The notes beneath the pieces were generated by a model. The model saw nothing but the letters and a program-made list of their open reading frames with translations, made no database searches and was not told the origin of the DNA. Position numbers and translations under genes: made by a program. From Bacteriovoracaceae bacterium UBA1018 (GTDB lineage: Bacteria > Bdellovibrionota > UBA1018), in contig DBAE01000177.1 in NCBI GenBank assembly GCA_002291495.1, positions 1 through 6,459 on the forward strand: DNA of 6,459 bases. Direction: 5' to 3'. This document shows positions 1 to 6,459 of this stretch, in pieces; the stretch's first letter is position 1, and every line of letters begins with the position of its first letter.

Positions 1-2730
1 ACTCGTATGATCTACACAGCCCATAGAATAATTTCCTGCGACAGTACGCACGGATTGAGACAAGATGCTTTCACCAAAAAATGAGTTCGTACTGCCACTT
101 TGATTGATGAGCCTCACTTGGCAAGCTTGGTTAGGGGTCGCAAGAGAGAGAGGCCGATCCGCATAAATTAAACCGTTATAAGTTGCTGCCAATGCTCCGG
201 GCATCAATCCAGCGTCAAGCTTAGGATCATCTTCATTATTAAATACGCCTGTAGCTTTTCCGGCGTAAGTGATCATCTTTCCAGTTGCAAGATCGACTCT
301 TCGGATGCGGCGATTTGAAGTGTCGCTGTAATAAAGCTCACCTCCAGTACCTGGAGCTTGCTTGATTGCAAGACCTGTCGGGCCATTCAGCCGCACATCA
401 GCAGGCAGATGATTCACACCGTCGGTAGACGAACCATTTCTCCAATCACCCGAGCCCAAATGATGTGTAACATTCGGGGCAGAATCCAAAAGATTGAGAC
501 TTCTCGCTTTTTTGAGCGATGCATCCGCTATAAAAAGTTTTGTTCCGCTGAGGGCGATTGCAGAAAGTGTATATGGCTCACTGACTGCATTGGGCATCCA
601 AGCAGACGTGTTCGTTGTCACTGGAGTATTGAGATAAGTAGCACCAGAGATGCTTCTGACAAACATGAGTCGCTTACCAGTAGTTCCAATGTTCTCATTA
701 GCGATCCAAAATCCGTTTGTATCCAACTCGAGATCCACTGGATTAGCCAATCGAGTTACCGCGGCTGCGCCTGTCCTATCAGAACAACCATTAGCCAAAT
801 CACTTGTTCCGGTGATGGTCGCAATCGAACCCGCATTGACCGTACTACCTAAGATAGAAAAGCCCGCGGAAGGAGAATACACTCTCACTACCCCACCCTG
901 ATAAACTCCACCACACCCCTCCACCCAATACACTCTGCCTATTGAGTCGACCCTAAGACCTCGTGGACTAAAAGTACGGGCTGATCCAGCGACACCAGCT
1001 AGTCCATCGACTGTCTCAGGACTCACCGCTGCATCAACAATCATCGAAGTTTGTAAAGTTCCCAGATCGAGGACTCGAACGGAGTTATTAAAATTGCACG
1101 ATACATAAAGTTTACCACCGGCTGAGTCGAGTCCAAGGCCCCATGGTCTACCGCAGGCGACTGAAGAACCGAAAACGGGGGAAGAATTACTTGCTGGAGT
1201 CATCGCTCCGTTGCCAAGGACTGAAGTTAAAGTGCCAGAGGCTCCAAGCTTAAGGACTCTATTGTTTCCAGTGTCTGCAATATAAAGCGCAGGTGATCCA
1301 GCTACGGACGTATCTAATGCCAAATTACTTGGGGCATTGAGTTTGGTCTCGGTCGCAGTGAGTAAATGCCCGGGTTGACCATTTCCTGCCACGATGACCG
1401 CCGAGTAAGCAGGTACCGATTTTCCAAAACGACTGAGCGCTGAGGATGATCGATTGTAGTACCAGATCACATGATTAGCCGTATCGCTCAGTACAAGGTT
1501 ATCCACACCGCTTACGTTTTCTACAGCAACTCCTTGGGGCAAGAGTTTAATTTTGTTCTGATTGACGGTCTCAGAGGCCGTAACATGTATTCCATTTCCA
1601 ATTCCTGGTTCTCCAACTAAGGTACAAATATGCCCAGGAGTCAATCCATTGCACTGACTCGAAAAGTGATTGATATCGACCTTCCATTGTTTCTCGACAC
1701 TTTCATAACCGTCACTCACCACAAACTTAATTGTGCGACGGCCCTCAATTGTCGTGTCCCCTACTGGATGGAGTTCTGCGTCCGAAATATAGTTAGGTCC
1801 TTCTTGTGGATCTGGAATCGTTAATCGAGGATGAGCCGAATCATTATCAAGCGACCATGTAAATGTAAGAGTATCCGTATCCGCATCGGTCACTGGCACT
1901 GAAAAAAAGAGGCTATCAAAAATATTGATCTTTTGAACAATCGTCTCTAAAGGCCCGTAAGCGCCAATTACGGGCAGACGATTTTTTCTCACCGAAATTG
2001 TGTGAAGAGTCTGATTGCCAGCCAAATCACTCACTCGGAGTTGAAGTGAATGGTTGCCTCCGGTGAGTGTCGAAGAGTCAATCGTGTACCCCGCGGACGT
2101 GGCATAAGTAATGTTCGTTCCATCGAGTAACCATTGATAGAGCGGTGAACTGTCATTACTTACGGAAGCTGTGAAGCTTTGTGTACTCCCGGTGCTCAGG
2201 TGTACATATGAAGTTGCACTTGGCGTCACTGTAAAAACCGGAGCCGTTGTATCTAAATCAACTGCGTTTGAAGTCACTCGATTACTGATCCACCCGTCAG
2301 CATTTTTAACCCAGACGCTTATGGCCTTCGATCCATCTCCTACTGAAACCACATAAGAGCTCGGCAATGTAGTTGCGGCCACCCATCCACAGTTGGACAA
2401 GAGAGTATCGTTGACCAATAGACAATAGGATGTAAACGCTCCCGTCACCGTCCCATGTGTCAGGGTCATCGTAGTGGAGTTTGTTGGGTTAGCATTGGAA
2501 ATACTGACCGAAGTAAGCACCGGTGCCGGAACTGGGGTTGGAGTGGGCGTCGGAGTCGGTGATCCGGTCGGAGACGCCTGTGGTGAAGGAGATCCCCATG
2601 GACTTGGGCTTGGCCGGGGACTCGCAAAAGGATCCTCCAGAACTTCAAATTCCATCACTCCCTTACACCCCATCAGTGTAAAGACCACGAGCAGAAGCAA
2701 TCGTGATAGAAAGTGCGTAGATATCCCCAT
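1..2730 (-). CDS. Surface lipoprotein with Ig-like modules and NHL-type beta-propeller repeats (3' end outside window)
   Basis: I translated this frame directly: 910 codons from ATG (2730) to the left edge without a stop, so the C-terminus is missing. Residues 1-22 form a lipoprotein signal: R10, a hydrophobic run, then lipobox L-M-G-C with C22 as the predicted lipidated cysteine. A Ser/Thr-Pro linker follows (about 37-70). Next come three beta-sandwich modules: about 72-159 (with C103 and C114), about 160-250 (opening D-T-T-A-P, as in bacterial Ig-like repeats), and about 251-362 (cadherin-like, with a D-A-D-T-D-T-L motif). From about 366, NHL-like blades recur, with cores near residues 412 (LVLSDTANHVI), 482 (LYIADTGNNRVLKL), 541, 600, 674, 732, 799 (LYYSDTSNRRIRRVD) and 855. 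NHL propellers usually bind protein or carbohydrate and need not be enzymes, so the ligand is unknown. Start choice: an in-frame TGA lies eight codons upstream, and a GGGG stretch sits just before the ATG. The fold call is solid; the role (adhesion, surface or prey contact) is inference. Confidence 0.9.
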   Translation of the reverse strand, partial: MGISTHFLSRLLLLVVFTLMGCKGVMEFEVLEDPFASPRPSPSPWGSPSPQASPTGSPTPTPTPTPVPAPVLTSVSISNANPTNSTTMTLTHGTVTGAFTSYCLLVNDTLLSNCGWVAATTLPSSYVVSVGDGSKAISVWVKNADGWISNRVTSNAVDLDTTAPVFTVTPSATSYVHLSTGSTQSFTASVSNDSSPLYQWLLDGTNITYATSAGYTIDSSTLTGGNHSLQLRVSDLAGNQTLHTISVRKNRLPVIGAYGPLETIVQKINIFDSLFFSVPVTDADTDTLTFTWSLDNDSAHPRLTIPDPQEGPNYISDAELHPVGDTTIEGRRTIKFVVSDGYESVEKQWKVDINHFSSQCNGLTPGHICTLVGEPGIGNGIHVTASETVNQNKIKLLPQGVAVENVSGVDNLVLSDTANHVIWYYNRSSSALSRFGKSVPAYSAVIVAGNGQPGHLLTATETKLNAPSNLALDTSVAGSPALYIADTGNNRVLKLGASGTLTSVLGNGAMTPASNSSPVFGSSVACGRPWGLGLDSAGGKLYVSCNFNNSVRVLDLGTLQTSMIVDAAVSPETVDGLAGVAGSARTFSPRGLRVDSIGRVYWVEGCGGVYQGGVVRVYSPSAGFSILGSTVNAGSIATITGTSDLANGCSDRTGAAAVTRLANPVDLELDTNGFWIANENIGTTGKRLMFVRSISGATYLNTPVTTNTSAWMPNAVSEPYTLSAIALSGTKLFIADASLKKARSLNLLDSAPNVTHHLGSGDWRNGSSTDGVNHLPADVRLNGPTGLAIKQAPGTGGELYYSDTSNRRIRRVDLATGKMITYAGKATGVFNNEDDPKLDAGLMPGALAATYNGLIYADRPLSLATPNQACQVRLINQSGSTNSFFGESILSQSVRTVAGNYSMGCVDHTS
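2521..2622 (-). repeat. Ser/Thr-Pro low-complexity linker within the lipoprotein gene
   Basis: Codons 37-70 of the minus-strand lipoprotein encode alternating Ser-Pro and Thr-Pro dipeptides, with the run TPTPTPTP near the end. At DNA level it is an imperfect GC-rich array in which the proline codons vary (CCA, CCC, CCG, CCT). It most likely acts as an extended stalk holding the Ig and propeller modules away from the lipid anchor. The mixed codons suggest selection on the protein sequence and not a slippage-prone DNA repeat. Confidence 0.8.
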
Positions 2731-2805
2731 AAACCCCAATAACGTCCCACTATTTCAGTCAATCTTAAGGATACCTCAGACTCTTCATCTCGCCCATTGT
2801 GTCCG

Positions 2806-2833
2806 GACTGACTCAGTCAAAACGATGACGTCA
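2806..2833. promoter_or_regulatory. Paired palindromes, candidate operator
   Basis: GACTGA-C-TCAGTC (2806-2818) is a perfect 6-bp inverted repeat around one base. TGACGTCA (2826-2833) is a perfect 8-bp palindrome seven bases further on. Both contain TGAC/GTCA half-sites: TGAC-TCA-GTCA at 2809-2819 and TGAC-GTCA at 2826-2833, centred 15.5 bp apart, about one and a half helical turns. They sit just upstream of the plus-strand -10-like element and around the start predicted from the minus-strand one, a sensible place for a regulator controlling both genes. No regulator gene is in the window, and short palindromes do occur by chance. Confidence 0.35.
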
Positions 2834-2835
2834 CA

Positions 2836-2841
2836 ATTATA
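2836..2841 (-). promoter_or_regulatory. Possible -10 element for the lipoprotein gene
   Basis: Read on the minus strand this is a perfect TATAAT, overlapping the plus-strand TATAAA. It would start a transcript near 2829, leaving a leader of about 100 bases before the lipoprotein ATG at 2730. No good -35 hexamer lies at 16-18 bases upstream (2858-2865), so it rests on the -10 match alone. Confidence 0.3.
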
Positions 2842-2843
2842 AA
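2838..2843 (+). promoter_or_regulatory. Possible -10 element for the FecR-like operon
   Basis: TATAAA matches the sigma-70 -10 consensus at five of six positions. It would place the transcript start near 2850, giving about a 35-base leader before the ATG at 2885. The sequence at -35 spacing (around 2815-2821) is a poor match, so either the promoter needs an activator or the call is wrong. Confidence 0.3.
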
Positions 2844-2884
2844 GCGTCCTTTAAGCTCTCTTGGGTCACACCGATAAGAAAGTG

Positions 2885-4888
2885 ATGGAATCTACACTAG
2901 AGCTGCGCCCGCAGCCATTGAGACAATTTGCCGTTGCAGTGATTTGCATTGGGCTTGCCGCATGGTGCACTCACCTATTGCTTCAAGACATCAATGGTAC
3001 AGGCGACGAGGGGTCCGGAACTCCAGCCGCTACCCTTGAAAGAAAACAATCAAAAGTTCGTAGAAAAAGCGCAAAAAGCTTCGTTTGGAACAACACAAGT
3101 CACAATCAAAATTTCTATCGCAAAGACGCGATTCAAACTGGCCCTCAAAGTACCGCACTAGTTAAGCTCAAAGATGGCTCACTCCTCGAACTGGGCGAGA
3201 ATAGTTTAGTCGTATTTGATGAAGCGTCTTCGATGCCTTTTCTATTTGAAAAAGGAAATGTCGTCATTACTCGATCCGACGGTACAGAGGCTCAGTTAAC
3301 GGCCACCAAAAAAGGACCTGCACAGGTACAAGATTTTAAAATCAAGCTCATCGAACCAAAAGCCCTTGCTGAGATCTTCATTCGCCCAAGTGAAGAAAAA
3401 AGTCTGGCGTTTTCTTGGAGTAAAACATCAGATCCAAGTACGAGCCCCGCATTTGTAGAGATCTCTTCGGATCGAAGTTTCACTAAAAAGAAAATGAAGA
3501 GCTATCCAGTCGATGAGGATAATCCTGGTAAACTCAGTATCGATCTAGGACAAGGGCGATACTTTTGGCGTGTCAGCCAGGGCGGGCAAGCCATCAGCCG
3601 TATTGGTCAATTTCAAATCATTGAAGCCACTCCAGCTAAGCTAGTCTTTCCCGTCTCCCAAGAAAGAATCACTCGATTTGACGAGAGCGAGGGAGTTAAA
3701 TTTCTCTACAAGTTTCTAAATACTACTCATGGAACCCATCGGCTCGAACTTTCCAGTTCAGGCCAGTTCAAAAACCTCATCCAAAACGAAACCATCGATC
3801 CAAAGTCCGGCGAAGTAACCCTGGGCGGTCTTTCAGATCGTACCTATTTCTGGAGGATACGTTCCACCTACGGCAATACAGAATTTCTCAGTATTCCTGA
3901 ATCGTTCACTCTTCAGAAAAAGGCGGACCTCAATTTGACTTTGGTTCGTCCCGCAAACGATAGCGAATTTAAAGTCGGAAGTGAGACTCGATTTCATTGG
4001 CAGTCTGAATCGGGCGCTGACTCTTACCGCCTTGAATTGACTGACACTCGAGGCAAGAAAGTTGCCGAACAAGAGCTGCAAACTCAGACCTGGAGTATCA
4101 AATCCCTAGCCGTCGGTACCTATCAATGGAAAGTAACAGCATTGAGAAAAAAACGAGCGATCGGTCAATCCCAGGTTTCTCGATTTGAAATCCATGCGGG
4201 TGATGCTCTTGAGTTGATCGAACCAGCAATGGGTAAACGTTTTGAATACTGGCGATTTCCAAGTACTGCCGAATTTAAATGGAAAGCATCCTCGGCTGAA
4301 CCCGGACAACTCTATATGCTCGAAGTTGCAAAAGATGCTGGTTTTACTTCGGTTGTCACTTCTGAACGTACAAACTCTTCCACGTTACAGGCTGAAACGG
4401 ATCGTTTTACAGCGACTGAAAATGATTACTACTGGAGAGTAAAACTTGTATCACTCGATGGAATGGTCTTGCGCCAAAGTGGAGTGAGAAAATTTAAATG
4501 GACTCACTTCCCTCCTATTGCTCCACCTGCCGAGATCAGTCCAAAAGACGAAAAAGAGTATGACGTCGTTCACGAAGGTGATCCTGTACTCAGCTGGAAT
4601 AAAGTAGAAAACGCACATGGCTACGAGATCACTCTCTACCTCGAAGAAAAAGATGGCCGAAAGGTAGCATCGAACAATCGTAAGCCGTACCTTAAAACTG
4701 TGGTCGCCGGTAATCTTTCTAACCCGACCCTCCCGCTGAAAAAAATGAAACCCGGAATCTACTCATGGAGTATTTCGTCAGTCGATGAGATGGATCGACG
4801 AGGACCTGAAAGCGAATCGAGAAAATTTAAAGTCTCTTACGGCAAAGTATTGCAAGCTCCGAAAAACCTTAGCTCGGAGGTTCAATGA
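2885..4888 (+). CDS. Membrane-anchored FecR-domain protein with five fibronectin-III-like repeats
   Basis: The product has 667 residues from ATG 2885. A hydrophobic segment at about 14-33 follows basic residues and has no clear cleavage site. C28 is preceded by Trp, so it is not a lipobox; the expected topology is inner-membrane anchor with a periplasmic body. Residues about 66-135 match the FecR fold, with the hallmark T-A-L-V-K-L-K-D-G-S-L-L-E-L-G-E-N-S-L around 90-108. Five beta-sandwich repeats follow at about 168-245, 252-344, 352-436, 442-540 and 547-651. Each opens with a Trp or aromatic strand (FSW, FHW, FKW, LSW) and ends in Y-x-W-R/K/S, typical of FN3-like modules. No catalytic motif is visible. 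FecR-like domains elsewhere serve in FecI/FecR signalling or as envelope scaffold domains; no sigma factor or TonB receptor is nearby, so a scaffold role is favoured. TTG 2861 or GTG 2882 could be the start, but ATG 2885 has a purine-rich, if weak, upstream stretch. The gene is first in the plus-strand operon. Confidence 0.85.
   Translation: MESTLELRPQPLRQFAVAVICIGLAAWCTHLLLQDINGTGDEGSGTPAATLERKQSKVRRKSAKSFVWNNTSHNQNFYRKDAIQTGPQSTALVKLKDGSLLELGENSLVVFDEASSMPFLFEKGNVVITRSDGTEAQLTATKKGPAQVQDFKIKLIEPKALAEIFIRPSEEKSLAFSWSKTSDPSTSPAFVEISSDRSFTKKKMKSYPVDEDNPGKLSIDLGQGRYFWRVSQGGQAISRIGQFQIIEATPAKLVFPVSQERITRFDESEGVKFLYKFLNTTHGTHRLELSSSGQFKNLIQNETIDPKSGEVTLGGLSDRTYFWRIRSTYGNTEFLSIPESFTLQKKADLNLTLVRPANDSEFKVGSETRFHWQSESGADSYRLELTDTRGKKVAEQELQTQTWSIKSLAVGTYQWKVTALRKKRAIGQSQVSRFEIHAGDALELIEPAMGKRFEYWRFPSTAEFKWKASSAEPGQLYMLEVAKDAGFTSVVTSERTNSSTLQAETDRFTATENDYYWRVKLVSLDGMVLRQSGVRKFKWTHFPPIAPPAEISPKDEKEYDVVHEGDPVLSWNKVENAHGYEITLYLEEKDGRKVASNNRKPYLKTVVAGNLSNPTLPLKKMKPGIYSWSISSVDEMDRRGPESESRKFKVSYGKVLQAPKNLSSEVQ
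4876..4880 (+). promoter_or_regulatory. Shine-Dalgarno site for the FN3/beta-barrel gene
   Basis: GGAGG lies four bases before ATG 4885 and inside the last codons of the upstream FecR-like gene. With the ATGA stop/start overlap, it fixes the start of the downstream gene and indicates translational coupling. It is the strongest ribosome binding site in the window. Confidence 0.85.
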
Positions 4889-6204
4889 GAATAGGGTCCA
4901 CCCTCATTCTCATCATTCTTTTGAGCCTAGGCACTCAAGCCTGGGCCAAAGAAATTAATCTAAAATGGAAGCACATTCCAGGTGCAGTCGACTATCAACT
5001 TGAGATTAAGCCAACGAGTCAGGACTCGCCTTCCCAAATTCTCAACGTAAAAAAATTAAAATGGACCGGAGATCTTAATCCAGGCGTCTATCAACACCGA
5101 GTGAGAGCCATTGACCGCGTTGGAAGGCCTGGCGAGTGGACCGATTGGACTCGGCTTGTTGTTATGCCGCCAGTGCCAGAACTCGAATTTCCAGCTCAAA
5201 ATGCAGTAGGTACAATCAAAGGCGCTCCGCCTAAGACTTTGATCCGATGGAAAGCTATTCCCGGAGTCTCGCGATACACGATCGAGTATACTCATAAAAA
5301 CTCTAAGGGCAGCGAAGACTCAGGAGAGATTCATGCAACGACTCACGAAGCAGAAATTCCACTGAATAAGGACTTCCCAGATGGAACCTTAAAATGGCGG
5401 GTCAGAGCCGAAGTCACTGAAAACGGAAAGAAATATTGGGAGACGCAGTTTAGTAAAGAGTCGCTTTTCAAATTGCCGAGACGTTCACTCGCCAGCATAG
5501 ATCCATATTCAAAAAGTGTTGCAGCAAAAAAACGCCAAGATCCATATGCACTTCTCCCATCTACGGGTCACATCTCATTTGCAGGCATGGGTGCGCCTTA
5601 TACCTACCAATTGGAAAGCCCCGTCAATCGAGTCAGAGGCTCGACATCGTCCCTCTCGACTACCGCACAACTTGCAGCAGAGTATTGGTTTGCGACTCAA
5701 TGGGGAGTACACGGCACTTTGGAGAACACGATTTACAATATTAATGCTCAAAATTACTCGGCGACAACTTTTGAGCTCAGCGCTCTTTACCGAAAGCACT
5801 TGGGCTCTGGTTTTGTCTTTTCTCCACAACTTGGACTTGAAAGAAGAGATTATTTCATCGCTTTACCAACGGCATCTTCGAAAGCCACTGCGACTGGTGC
5901 GCACATAGGTTTACAATTTTCGAAAGCGCTCAGCGCATCATGGAACACCTTACTTCAGCTCAATTATTTTAAACCTCTTATGATTTCTTCTTCGAGTGGT
6001 GGTTCCCTCACTGGAGATGCCTCAAATAGAAATATGCAAGTTGTCCTTCAGACTGATTTTTCGATCTCTCGACGGGTGAGCTTCGGCTTAGGTGTGCGTG
6101 TGGACAATCGTTCCATTAGTTACGGAAACCCCTCAGCCCCCGAAAAAATCTACGCCGATGGAATGTCTTTCTATGGCATTCTTCTCTATCGACTTGGCAA
6201 GTAG
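4885..6204 (+). CDS. Exported protein with two FN3-like domains and a C-terminal outer-membrane beta-barrel
   Basis: The product has 439 residues. Residues 1-21 are a Sec signal peptide with an A-W-A cleavage motif before K22. Two FN3-like modules follow, about 22-93 (L-K-W-K-H-I-P-G-A-V-D-Y-Q-L-E to Y-Q-H-R-V-R-A) and 97-196 (I-R-W-K-A-I-P-G-V-S-R-Y to L-K-W-R-V-R-A). They share the pattern of the repeats in the upstream protein. A basic linker (about 197-225) contains D-P-Y twice. From about 226 to 437 there are eight to ten alternating amphipathic strands, for example 262-270, 294-303, 311-321, 337-346, 352-362, 383-393 and 396-406, ending Y-G-I-L-L-Y-R-L-G-K. This is the pattern of a small outer-membrane barrel, although the last residue is Lys, not the usual aromatic. 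The start overlaps the upstream stop by ATGA, with GGAGG ahead. The barrel should sit in the outer membrane with its FN3 modules in the periplasm, possibly meeting the FecR/FN3 protein. No substrate or pore function can be read from the sequence. Confidence 0.85.
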   Translation: MRIGSTLILIILLSLGTQAWAKEINLKWKHIPGAVDYQLEIKPTSQDSPSQILNVKKLKWTGDLNPGVYQHRVRAIDRVGRPGEWTDWTRLVVMPPVPELEFPAQNAVGTIKGAPPKTLIRWKAIPGVSRYTIEYTHKNSKGSEDSGEIHATTHEAEIPLNKDFPDGTLKWRVRAEVTENGKKYWETQFSKESLFKLPRRSLASIDPYSKSVAAKKRQDPYALLPSTGHISFAGMGAPYTYQLESPVNRVRGSTSSLSTTAQLAAEYWFATQWGVHGTLENTIYNINAQNYSATTFELSALYRKHLGSGFVFSPQLGLERRDYFIALPTASSKATATGAHIGLQFSKALSASWNTLLQLNYFKPLMISSSSGGSLTGDASNRNMQVVLQTDFSISRRVSFGLGVRVDNRSISYGNPSAPEKIYADGMSFYGILLYRLGK

Positions 6205-6222
6205 CGACTAGGCCGCTAGCTC

Positions 6223-6251
6223 TTGCATTCCCTACTTCTCTCGTTCATCAT
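6223..6251 (+). promoter_or_regulatory. Weak possible promoter for the DUF4399 gene
   Basis: In the 53-base gap after the barrel gene, TTGCAT (6223-6228) and CATCAT (6246-6251) are 17 bases apart and match the -35 and -10 consensus at three and four of six positions. Transcription would begin about at the ATG 6258. The match is poor, and read-through from the upstream operon is equally possible. Confidence 0.15.
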
Positions 6252-6257
6252 CTTTTC

Positions 6258-6459
6258 ATGAAACACATTCTTAATAGCTTGATTCTCGCTGCAGCCATCT
6301 TCTCATCTCATGTAGGTTACGCAAAAGCTGACAAAGCCTTCGTGTCGTTTGAAAGCCCAAAAGATGGGGACACAGTTACCAACCCAGTGGTCGTTAAATT
6401 TATCGTTCAGGGTATGGAAATTAAAAATGCCGGTGAAATGATTAAAAACACGGGTCATC
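6258..6459 (+). CDS. DUF4399-family secreted protein (N-terminal part, 3' end outside window)
   Basis: Sixty-seven complete codons are present before the right edge cuts the gene. Residues 1-22 are a Sec signal peptide (MKHILNSLILAAAIFSSH, then VGYA before K23). The mature part reads V-S-F-E-S-P-K-D-G-D-T-V-T-N-P-V, then V-K-F-I-V-Q-G-M-E-I-K-N-A-G and N-T-G-H. This is the opening of the DUF4399 domain as I recall it: S-P-x-D-G-x-x-V, V-x-F-x-V-x-G-M, then a G-H-H-H-L motif. The next base (C) is compatible with a further His. The family is small, periplasmic or secreted, and has no settled function; the His cluster suggests metal binding, but that is inference. It lies 53 bases after the barrel gene in the same direction. 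No Shine-Dalgarno precedes the ATG; the upstream stretch is pyrimidine-rich. Confidence 0.8.
   Translation, partial: MKHILNSLILAAAIFSSHVGYAKADKAFVSFESPKDGDTVTNPVVVKFIVQGMEIKNAGEMIKNTGH

Larger units (their letters stand above)
2731..2884. promoter_or_regulatory. Divergent intergenic promoter region
   Basis: These 154 bases separate the starts of the minus-strand lipoprotein and the plus-strand FecR-like gene, so promoters for both should lie here. The AT-rich core at 2835-2843 contains -10-like hexamers on both strands, and two palindromes lie at 2806-2833. TTGACT hexamers, close to the -35 consensus, occur on the minus strand at 2815-2820 and 2757-2762, but neither has a good -10 at normal spacing. 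No small ORF with a ribosome binding site was seen. Confidence 0.6.

Noticed and set aside
358..852. Plus-strand open frame of 164 codons
   Set aside because: It is antisense to the continuous lipoprotein frame, its product is rich in Cys, Arg and Ile with no recognisable domain, and there is no ribosome binding site. The smaller plus-strand frames at 650-901, 1630-1824 and 2171-2356 fail for the same reason.
2521..2622. Possible phase-variable tandem repeat
   Set aside because: The units are imperfect with mixed codons, so slippage is unlikely; the regularity comes from the Pro dipeptide protein pattern.
2474..2842. Plus-strand open frame with a Gly-Val-rich repeat
   Set aside because: The Gly-Val repeat is the antisense reading of the Ser/Thr-Pro linker codons of the lipoprotein, and the frame runs across its signal peptide and promoter region.
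2912..2970. Lipobox around C28 of the FecR-like protein
   Set aside because: The residue before the cysteine is Trp, which the lipobox does not allow (Gly, Ala or Ser expected), so a signal anchor is the better reading.
5575..5829. Minus-strand open frame inside the barrel gene
   Set aside because: It is a shadow of the coding frame on the other strand, as are the minus-strand frames at 3292-3483, 3833-4081, 4106-4309 and 5056-5295. None has a domain or a plausible start signal.
6202..6218. Hairpin after the barrel gene (TAGCG, 7-base loop, CGCTA) as a terminator
   Set aside because: The stem is only five pairs, begins in the stop codon, and no T-run follows directly, so it does not meet the pattern of an intrinsic terminator.

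Overview
The window holds four genes. A large gene on the minus strand runs off the left edge. Diverging from it is a plus-strand cluster of two complete genes, followed by the start of a third that is cut by the right edge. All four products carry export or membrane-targeting signals, so this is a cell-envelope locus. Lipobox, Sec and outer-membrane beta-barrel features point to a Gram-negative organism. The style of the proteins (a lipoprotein with a Ser/Thr-Pro linker, Ig-like modules and NHL-type repeats, and FecR plus fibronectin-like repeat proteins) resembles Bdellovibrionota/Oligoflexia or a related deltaproteobacterial-type lineage. That assignment is inference from family habits. No marker gene in the window fixes it.

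Layout. Positions 2730 down to 1 (minus) encode at least 910 residues of a lipoprotein with no stop before the edge: signal peptide and lipobox, proline-rich linker, about three Ig/cadherin-like modules, then a long run of NHL-like beta-propeller repeats. Positions 2731-2884 are a compact divergent promoter region with overlapping -10-like elements on the two strands and two neighbouring palindromes. Positions 2885-4888 (plus) encode a membrane-anchored FecR-domain protein with five fibronectin-III-like repeats. Positions 4885-6204 (plus) overlap it by ATGA and encode an exported protein with two more repeats of the same kind and a C-terminal outer-membrane beta-barrel. From 6258 to the right edge is the N-terminal part of a DUF4399-family secreted protein.

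How they may work together. The FecR/FN3 protein and the FN3/barrel protein look like a translationally coupled pair that could bridge the inner and outer membranes through matching periplasmic beta-sandwich modules. No enzyme, receptor, sigma factor or transporter is visible here, so the FecR-like domain is unlikely to be acting in classical FecIRA iron signalling. The lipoprotein may be co-regulated through the shared intergenic region. No RNA genes, mobile elements, CRISPR arrays or convincing terminators were found, and no stretch over 300 bases lacks a gene.
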